Source: Rhabditoides inermis (lineage: Eukaryota; Nematoda; Chromadorea; Rhabditida; Rhabditidae). Taken from it: a DNA stretch of 64,000 nt. The notes under the pieces were generated by a model, which did not search any database, was not told the origin of the DNA, and worked only from the letters and a program-made list of their open reading frames with translations. The stretch is taken from contig CAWZYM010000339.1 in the NCBI GenBank assembly GCA_963966185.1, positions 62,001 through 126,000 on the forward strand. The letters are read 5' to 3'. Shown in pieces: positions 56,961 through 64,000 of the stretch. A program made the translations under genes and the position numbers. Each line of letters begins with the position of its first letter. The stretch's first letter is position 1.

Positions 56961-58900
56961 GGGGAAGGGCTGGAGAGTGTAGGGGGAGGGGATAACTGAT
57001 AAGAGAAACGGGGGAACTAATAATTAGAATACCAGTCAATGAAGTGTGCAAGTGTTTATGCTATAGTGATTTGAAACTGACGCACGTGTAGGAAACACAA
57101 TGTGAAACACAAGTGATATTGAATGAAAGAGCAAGTGCTAGAAAGATCATATGTTCATGCCTTTGGCTCACCAATACGTGGCGACAAGTGCTCTCCTCGC
57201 GGAGTGGAAAAAGTGTCCACCGCACTTCCACGGCTCGTTATCGATCCCATTATCGATCACCGGAGCCGATCGCCCGCGCGCGACCTCAAAATACGTTGTT
57301 TAAAAAACTACGAACAACTATCAACAAGAAAAGAAGATGTGCTGACCGAGTGGCGGCCGACAGTTGCTGCAGGCGTGATCGGGCGCGAGGCAAGTGCGGG
57401 CCAGCCATGCACTGCCCACTGCCCTCGGCTCCTCCTTCGCTCGTCCTCGCCTCACTCCCCTCTAAACAATATCAATAAAACAAAGCACACACTAAACACT
57501 ATATTATTAAACAATCACAACACTTTTAAACCGATCAAATATCGTCACATCCAACGTTGGCAACACACGAACTGGTACAGCGCAACCCGATACATAGTTG
57601 ACGTGGGGATTTTGTGAATGGGTGCTTTCGTCTCACCATGAATAAGGGCGGAGAGCCGGAGGTGTAGAGCCGTCTGCTGCCCATCTCGTCTTCGTTACGC
57701 AAAAGCATCTCTGAAACTATCACGTCATAATCGACAAGTACATCACACATATCACAAACAACAACGAAGTAGTAAAATGCAAAAACCGCAATATTTAGAG
57801 AGACTAGTGATTGATAGCGATAAACAGACCGAGTTTTCGGGTGGCGCTGGCGTGAGCTGGATGCGGTAGTTGCACAGTGGAGCCGTGCACGGGGTGAGTG
57901 CGAGGCGGCGAGGCGACGGCGCACCCTCAAACGGCTTCTCGCCGTTTGGTACCCGTTCTTAATGATAAAAAATAAACAACACGCATCACAAATATATAAT
58001 ATAAACACATCGTGATACATGAACATGGTCAAGACAAGACAGAAACGTACGTCTTTGAAACATTGAATGGAACTGCTCACGGCGAACTGGCTCAAAAAAT
58101 CAATAACATGAAGACATTATAGTTTTTACTTTTTCAAAAAGGAGACAGTTATTGGAAGTAGAAAGTACAAACAAGCTGCATCATGTGTGTCAATCATTGT
58201 TACAAATGGAGAATCGTAACTCTAATGCAACGTAACTCGACGCGACAACGACAAAACCAAACACACTGATAAATGAGTGTACACTGAACCATATCACTTT
58301 ACGAATTAGCATATGCATTTTTGCATAAATGAAATACAAAACAAAGTCGAATTTATACGAGTTTTCCGAAATTTATACGTGAGCGAGGCGAGAGCTTGCG
58401 TCACACTAGTACCCGCAAGTCACGCTGGATTGCGTAATATAATTTAACAAAATTAGAAGATTCAGCCCTATAATAATAAAAAAAAACATGGCAAAAACGT
58501 AACGCAATATATAAGTACAGTCTGACTCTACTAAATAATTATTTCTTTGCGCACGCGCACAACTTACTCAAGTATTCAAGTAAGTTGCGCACAAAACAAA
58601 AGTGTCGTGAAAAGAAACACGAGTGAAACAGAGAATAGAATCAGAACGCTAAACCGATAATAATATCAACATCTATCCCGATAGTATATATTCGATTATA
58701 GTGTCATCGACGTCTACGATGACTGCGTTGTGCGGACCGGGGACTTCACACCCCCGGGTCGCAACATAGTTTTATCTGTGTCTGCGGAGGCGGACTGAGA
58801 GAAAAGGAGACTCGACACACATCCGGACGCGACAGCGATGATGAGAAGGTGAGGAGAAGAAGGGAAGAGGGGGAGGAAGAATGCTTGAATGTGAGTCGTT
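56961..58900. other. Mostly gene-free, with two weak minus-strand exon candidates
   Basis: Minus-strand segments near 57638-57713 (MLLRNEDEMGSRRLYTSGSP) and 57833-57925 (CTAPLCNYRIQLTPAPPENS) have acceptor- and donor-like borders. Nothing else is supported. 58100-58700 is AT-rich and empty. Confidence 0.3.
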
Positions 58901-58905
58901 TGCAG

Positions 58906-59693
58906 GTGTCCGGATGCGTCGAGTGGTGGATCGGGTGACAAGTCTGTCCCCGGTTCAGTGCCTCGCGGAGCGAGTGCGAGTTGAGCGTGCAGCTCGGTCG
59001 GCGCAGCCTCTCTCTGGCTGCGTGACCGCCTGTCGCTTCCACAACGACACGGCCAGCGAGCGAGTGAGTGCGAGACAGGATGAGAGCGAAACAGTGGGCT
59101 CATCGACTGTCGTTTCAGAAACTCGGCCAGTTCGGATTGGCTGACTGCGTGGCGTGCGATGACTGCATCGCATCGCGACCAGCATCGCACGCCGCGACCC
59201 GTCAGCATCCCTACACACGTCGGCCACTCACTATGTCAGAGTGAGTGGCCGACGTGGAGTACGGAACGCCTGGTGTGGTGGGGGCGGGACAGTCGGCGGC
59301 GCGAGCAGAGTGCCACTCGAGTCGCGTCGCCACCCCGCCTCCTCGACCAGAAGGCATTCGAGCCGTCGACTCCCCGGCTGAGGAGAGCCGCGAGGGGCGA
59401 CGGGAATGCGGGAGGGGGCCTGTTACAGCCCATAAGGGGGACAGGCCTCACTCCACGCGACTCGGCAGTCGGACTACAAGTGAGTGGATAAGGGGAGAAC
59501 GGGAAAGAAGTGGGAGAGAGGAGAAGGGGGAGAGAAGAGAGGAGGAGGAGGGGAGGGGGAAAAGAAGAACAGTCTCAATATAAACATTTTCTGTTTAGCT
59601 CGTGGGTCGACTTGGGCAGTGAACCTTCAAATTGGTCACTGCCAGCCGGGAGCGGCTACGGCAGCCGCGCGCATCGGAGCGAATCCGCAAAAC
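58906..59693 (+). repeat. Array unit 1: exon-like blocks a, b, c
   Basis: Blocks 58906-59063 (a), 59119-59479 (b) and 59599-59693 (c) have plus-strand acceptors (TTTGCAG, GTTTCAG, TGTTTAG) and GTGAG donors. They align with the blocks of units 2 and 3. Block c is 95 nt in both copies. Indels between copies of a and b are not multiples of three, and no frame is open in all copies. Confidence 0.6.
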
Positions 59694-60127
59694 GTGAGGA
59701 AGGGGAGAGGGAAAGGGAGAGAGAGAACGGGGGGGGGGAATTTGGACTCACAAGAAGATGGGATCACAAGAGATAAGGGAAACGGAGGTAACCACGGGGA
59801 AAAACAAAGCATATGGGAAGTGCAACATACATTCCATCTACGCGAGCATCTATATTCCAAGAAAACAAATAAAAACCCGATATGATGTGGACAGAATCAG
59901 AGCAAGAACAAATATAAATAGAGAAAATAGGGATGTCGATTCAATCGATGACCTTCTTGTTTTTGCCGACAGCTTCGTCCGCACTCCGCACTGTCCCATC
60001 TCCGATCCACTCTTGTCCTGAATGCACAATGTCAATTGGCATTTCATTCCCTCGAGATAGTACAAAAGAGTGCAACATCACTATGCGCCAACATTGAAGC
60101 AGACAACACAATGATAGTGAACCTCAC

Positions 60128-60290
60128 CTCAGTGATGGGTGAGCTCCCTCTATTCGCCTCCGTGCGCCACGCAACAGTCCTCCTCAGCTTTCGCCCTAAA
60201 CAACTGCATGTCAAATATGATATACAATGATATAGTTTAACATGTTAATTAAAAGAAACACGATACAGAACATTAATGTAGTTCGGGAGA
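60128..60290 (-). repeat. Array block R1 with AT-rich core
   Basis: Segment 60128-60195 has minus-strand splice-like borders (GTTTAG and GTGAGG). Next to it is an AT-rich core of about 80 bp (GATATACAATGA, TTTAACATGTTAATTA and CACGATACAGAACATTAATG). Confidence 0.55.
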
Positions 60291-60723
60291 GAGAGAGAGA
60301 GAGGATTGGTGTGTTTGATAGAGAGAGAAGGAGAAAGGAAAGAGAGAGAGAGGAAGTGGGTTGGTGTGTGTGAGAAAGAGGGAGGGAGATAGGAGAGAGA
60401 GAGAGGGAGAGAGGGAAAGAGTGGGTTAGTGTGTGTGTGTGTGAGAGAGAGAGGGAGAGAGAGAGAGGGAGGGAGATAGGAGAGAGAGAGGGAGTGGGTT
60501 GGTGTGTGTGAGAAAGAGGGAGGGAGATAGGAGAGAGAGAGGGAGGGAGGGAAAGAGTGGGTTGGTGTGTGGAAAGAGTGGGTTGGAGAGGGAGGGAGGG
60601 AAAGAGTGGGTTGGTGAGAGAGAGGAAGGGAGATATTTGCAATCATCACATGATACGATGATCTATAGACGCCACAACAGAGAATCGCAGCAGGCAACAC
60701 AATTCAAATGAATATCACCTCAC

Positions 60724-60900
60724 CTCAGTGATGAACGCGCATATTGCCGCCTCCGGGCGCCACGCACGACGCTCCTCCCCCATTTCACTTGGCCCTCACT
60801 CGCCCTGAACAAATGCATGTCAAATCTGATATACAATGACATAGTTTAACATGTTAATTATAAGAAACACGATACAGAACATTAATGCAGTTCGGAACAA
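60724..60900 (-). repeat. Array block R2 with AT-rich core
   Basis: Segment 60724-60804 has the same minus-strand borders (GTTCAG, GTGAGG), and the core at 60822-60898 is nearly identical to that of R1. GA-rich repeats with GTGGGTTGGTGTGTG units fill 60290-60640 and 60910-61260. Confidence 0.6.
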
Positions 60901-61278
60901 TTCGAAAGAGGGGGGGGGGGGTGGATTGGTGTGTGTGAAAGAGAGGGAGGGAGATAGGAGAAAAAGAGAGAGGAAGTGGGTTGGTGTGTGTGAGAGAGGG
61001 AGGGAGATAAGAGAGAGAGAGAGAGAAAGAGGGGGGTTGTGTGTGAGAGAGAGGGAGGGAGATAGGAAAGAGAGAGAGAGAGAGAGAGAGTGGATTGGTG
61101 TGTGGGAGAGAGAGGGGAGGATTTAGGAGAGTGAGAGGGGAGTGGGTTGGTGTGTGGGAGAGAGAGAGGAGGATATAGGAGAGAGAGAGGGAGTGGGTTG
61201 GTGTGTGTGTGAGAGAGAGGGAGATAGGAAATAGAGAGAGGGGGAGAGGGAGAGAGAGAGAGAACGAATGATTTTCAG

Positions 61279-61970
61279 GTGTCACGTGGTGCCGAGAGAG
61301 CCGGGCTCTGGATCGGCGCACACTCTCGTGGGGGAGAGGAGCGAGGGTTGTCCAGCGCAGTCTCTGACTGTGTGGACGGCTCCTCGCATCGACACGCCGA
61401 GGACACGCGAGTGGAGCAAGTGAGTGCGAGATGGGACGTGAAGTGGCAGTGGGCTAACCGTGCCTCGTTTCAGATGCCCGCTCTGTGTCGCTGGTTGCGC
61501 AGGCGTGCGATCCATTCGATCGCATGCCTCGCGCAATCGGTACCGTACGCGCGTGTCGCGGGGTGCGGACAATCTCGGCGAGGGACGGGGAAGTCGGCGG
61601 AGCGAGTCGCTCCGCCACCTCGTCCCTCTACCGGGAGGCGTTCGAGCCGCCGACTCCCGGCTCGGCAGAGTCGGATGGATCGGCGGGAACGTAGGCGTGT
61701 AGCCTGTCAAAACCCCCACCAAAAAGAAAAAAAAAACAAGAAAAAAAGAGAGGGACGGGCTACACTGCACATGTCCCAGTTCGCGCACTACGTGTGAGTG
61801 GAGGAAGGAAGAGGAAGAGAAAAGAGAGGAGAAGAGGAGGACGGAACAGTCGTAGATTAAGATAGTTTCTTCCAGAAATCGTGGGGCGGCGAAGACGTGA
61901 TCCTTCAAGAGGTCACCGTCAGCTGGGAGCGACTACAGAAGTCGCGCACAACGGAGCGAATCTGTTTGGT
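61279..61970 (+). repeat. Array unit 2: exon-like blocks a, b, c
   Basis: Blocks 61279-61419 (a), 61474-61793 (b) and 61876-61970 (c) match unit 1, with the splice-like borders conserved (block a ends before GTGAGTGCGAG in all three units). Block b contains an A-rich insertion near 61720-61750. Confidence 0.6.
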
Positions 61971-62209
61971 GTGAGTGAGAGAAAGGGAAAGAGAAGGGAG
62001 AGAGAGGGAAGGAGGGAAGGAGAGGGAGGGAAAGAGAGGGAAAAAGAGAGGGTAAGAGAGAAAAGGAGAGAGGAGAGAAGGAGGTGTTGTTTACCCGTGG
62101 ATGATTGTCCGAGCGCATCCATCCCTCCCTCTCTCACACACACTTGTATGCGCGCGCTGATTCCTCTCACTGCTGAGGGGAGAAGTGAGAGGACCACTGA
62201 AATCATAGT

Positions 62210-63475
62210 ATGATATCCATGTAATTAGTTCACACACTCCTAGGCAGACGCACTTAACGCGTCAGTTTCGCGTCGCGACTAGCTCGAGTTGATTCGCAAA
62301 ACGTAAAGCAGCAAAAGGAATCAAACTTGCGACCAACATATCATCTCACTCGCTATCCACTATCCACTGGGGAAATTGACACCGCAATCGACAGCGCATT
62401 GAAAACGAAAGTGGAGACGAGACATTCGGTCACGGGCGAGAGACAACCGACGCTGCGAGTGGGGTGCGCGCCTCCCCGCCGTTTGCCCCCCCCCCCCGCC
62501 TTTTGAATGGTTGCGAAATGAGAGCGTAAAAGTGAGATTATCATTACATATAGTGGCTCCCCCGTTTTGGCGGTACTCAAGTTGTGAATCGTCATTCTTT
62601 TATTATGCACAAGCGCATACTTGATGCGTTGAACAGTTGACATTTTCTTCATTGCGCACTCTCAAAACCGGTCGACCGGTGTCTGTTAACCGATCAGTGA
62701 CGATAAGTTTATGGAAATGACATGCAAATGAGCGTGTTCGATACAGTATCCGTGAACATAAAAATGGAAATAACTCTTTCCAAACTTCATGAAATTGCAC
62801 AAAAATTTGATATGATGTTCTTGGATGGGTTCCCTACAAATCTCGGAGAGCGGATTTTGCCAATTGTTTCTCAGAGGAGAGATTAAAAAAAAGCTAATTA
62901 CATTGGAGTCATATCTTAAAATCCAGCCGATAAATCGGTCGATATCAAGTACCAGTTGTCTATTGACACCTATAGGGACTTAGTTGGCACATTACTAAGA
63001 TCGTAGTATGATGTTGAACAGTAGTTTTCCCTATGAGAAGACACAGTTCGCTAAATAACTCCACAGTCGCTTCATTAAAACCGCTCAAACTTCGTCAGTA
63101 GGTGGTTCTTGACCCCCACTACAACTCTCGGAGAGCACATTTGTGATTTTGTTTCTCCTATTACAGAAAATTTCAACTATATATAGCAATCCTGGGAATG
63201 AGGCGCATTTGCCTAATTTTCTCATCGGTCTGCGTCATTTCTCCGGCCAGAGATAATTCGCCTACCGCGAAAACGGGGGACCCACTATAAACCATTTGAG
63301 CAATTTCAACAATCTCGAATATCATCGCAATCCATCATCGCATTATCTCGCAAGTCCCGGATAAACGCTTTTCGCGACATTTGCCGCTTTTTACGCGGCG
63401 TCATTCGTAGCATAGTGGAATAGAGATGATGTGATGATCAAAACAGTCTAGGCAATACAATGAACGTAAATATCA
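62210..63475. other. Gene-free AT-rich stretch between array units
   Basis: No supported exon, RNA gene or known repeat seen. The minus- and plus-strand frames are short and lack splice context. Confidence 0.45.
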
Positions 63476-63479
63476 CCTC

Positions 63480-63694
63480 ATCTCTTCTTATCTGTGATCA
63501 GTGATAGGCGGGTCTCTCCGGGCGCCACGCCAACGCCTCACACAGCTCTCTTGGCGGCTTGGCGCTCACTCGCCCTAAACAATTTGCATGTCATATACGA
63601 TATACCATACAATAGTATATTTAACATGCAACATTATGAGCAACACGATACATAGATTTATTGCTGTTTAGCAACTTGACATAATTCAAAGGAG

Positions 63695-63747
<53 letters not shown>

Positions 63748-64000
63748 AGGACGGGGGAGAGAATGCATGATTTTCAGGTGTCACGTGGTGTCGGGGGAGC
63801 GGGTTCTCCGCCCGGCGCACACTCTCGTGGGGGAGAGGCGCGATAGTTGCGTCCAGCGCAGCTCAATCTGTTTGCGTGGACGGTGCAATCGCATGGACAC
63901 GCCGAGGGCACGGCAGTGGAGCGAGTGAGTGCGAGCTGCGATGGGGAGCGAGCAGGGCACTAACCGACCCTCCTTTCAGATGCCCGTTCCGTGTCGCCGG
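63480..64000. repeat. Array block R3 and the start of unit 3
   Basis: R3 (about 63480-63574) and a diverged AT-rich core (63587-63650) precede a GA microsatellite. Then come block a (63778-63924) and the first 21 nt of block b (63980-64000, ATGCCCGTTCCGTGTCGCCGG), cut by the window end. Blocks a of units 2 and 3 differ by several 1-nt and 2-nt indels. Confidence 0.6.

Noticed and set aside
58555..58592. Hairpin around CAACTTACT / AGTAAGTTG
   Set aside because: Only a 9-bp perfect stem with mismatched outer bases; not beyond chance for this length of sequence.
61282..61908. 208-codon minus-strand frame
   Set aside because: It crosses two plus-strand exon-like blocks and an A-rich tract, and is not maintained in the sister array units.

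Overview
This window is eukaryotic nuclear DNA. Nearly every recognisable gene is cut into short exons (about 40-300 bp). The introns mostly begin GTGAGT/GTGGGT and end in a pyrimidine run plus CAG or TAG. Recognisable products are a GLD-2-type cytoplasmic poly(A) polymerase, a PUF60-type splicing factor, an ABCA-type transporter fragment and a C2H2 zinc-finger protein, which fits an invertebrate-like or other holozoan genome. No feature fixes the lineage. Microsatellites, mainly (CT/GA)n, are very abundant, and there are several families of foldback and tRNA-like repeats. No bacterial genes, rRNA or CRISPR arrays were seen.

Layout. 1-22.0 kb: the end of one gene and then three complete plus-strand genes packed head to tail: a 970-aa modular RS/RE-rich protein, a 1083-aa protein of unknown function, and an 856-aa GLD-2-like poly(A) polymerase. 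22.3-23.6 kb: a minus-strand remnant of an ABCA transporter (C-terminal nucleotide-binding half only). 24.3-26.8 kb: a small unknown plus-strand gene. 28.4-31.3 kb: two minus-strand genes (a C2H2 zinc-finger protein and an incomplete small protein). 31.5-33.1 kb: a plus-strand gene with a possible winged-helix N-terminus. 34.0-38.3 kb: a Gly/Gln/Pro-rich plus-strand gene whose reading frame does not close. 39.4-41.7 kb: a minus-strand PUF60-like gene. 42.0-42.6 kb: a 142-bp minisatellite. 44.7-53.8 kb: an 18-exon plus-strand coiled-coil protein gene (853 aa). 50.5-64.0 kb: GC-rich exon-like islands, many with plausible splice sites on both strands, passing into a repeat array of about 2.4 kb per unit with no conserved reading frame.

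How the genes work together. GLD-2 (mRNA tail extension), PUF60 (U2 snRNP recruitment) and the RS/RE-rich product of the first gene all belong to RNA metabolism. The first genes lie roughly 100-350 bp apart on one strand, and several genes across the window have a 3' splice acceptor within 0-60 nt of the start codon. This is the layout expected of spliced-leader trans-splicing and operons, but no spliced leader was found here. Gene models were built by hand from splice signals and phase; where all phases close (genes at 280, 5347, 13879, 31466 and 44687) the model is well supported, and where they do not this is stated.
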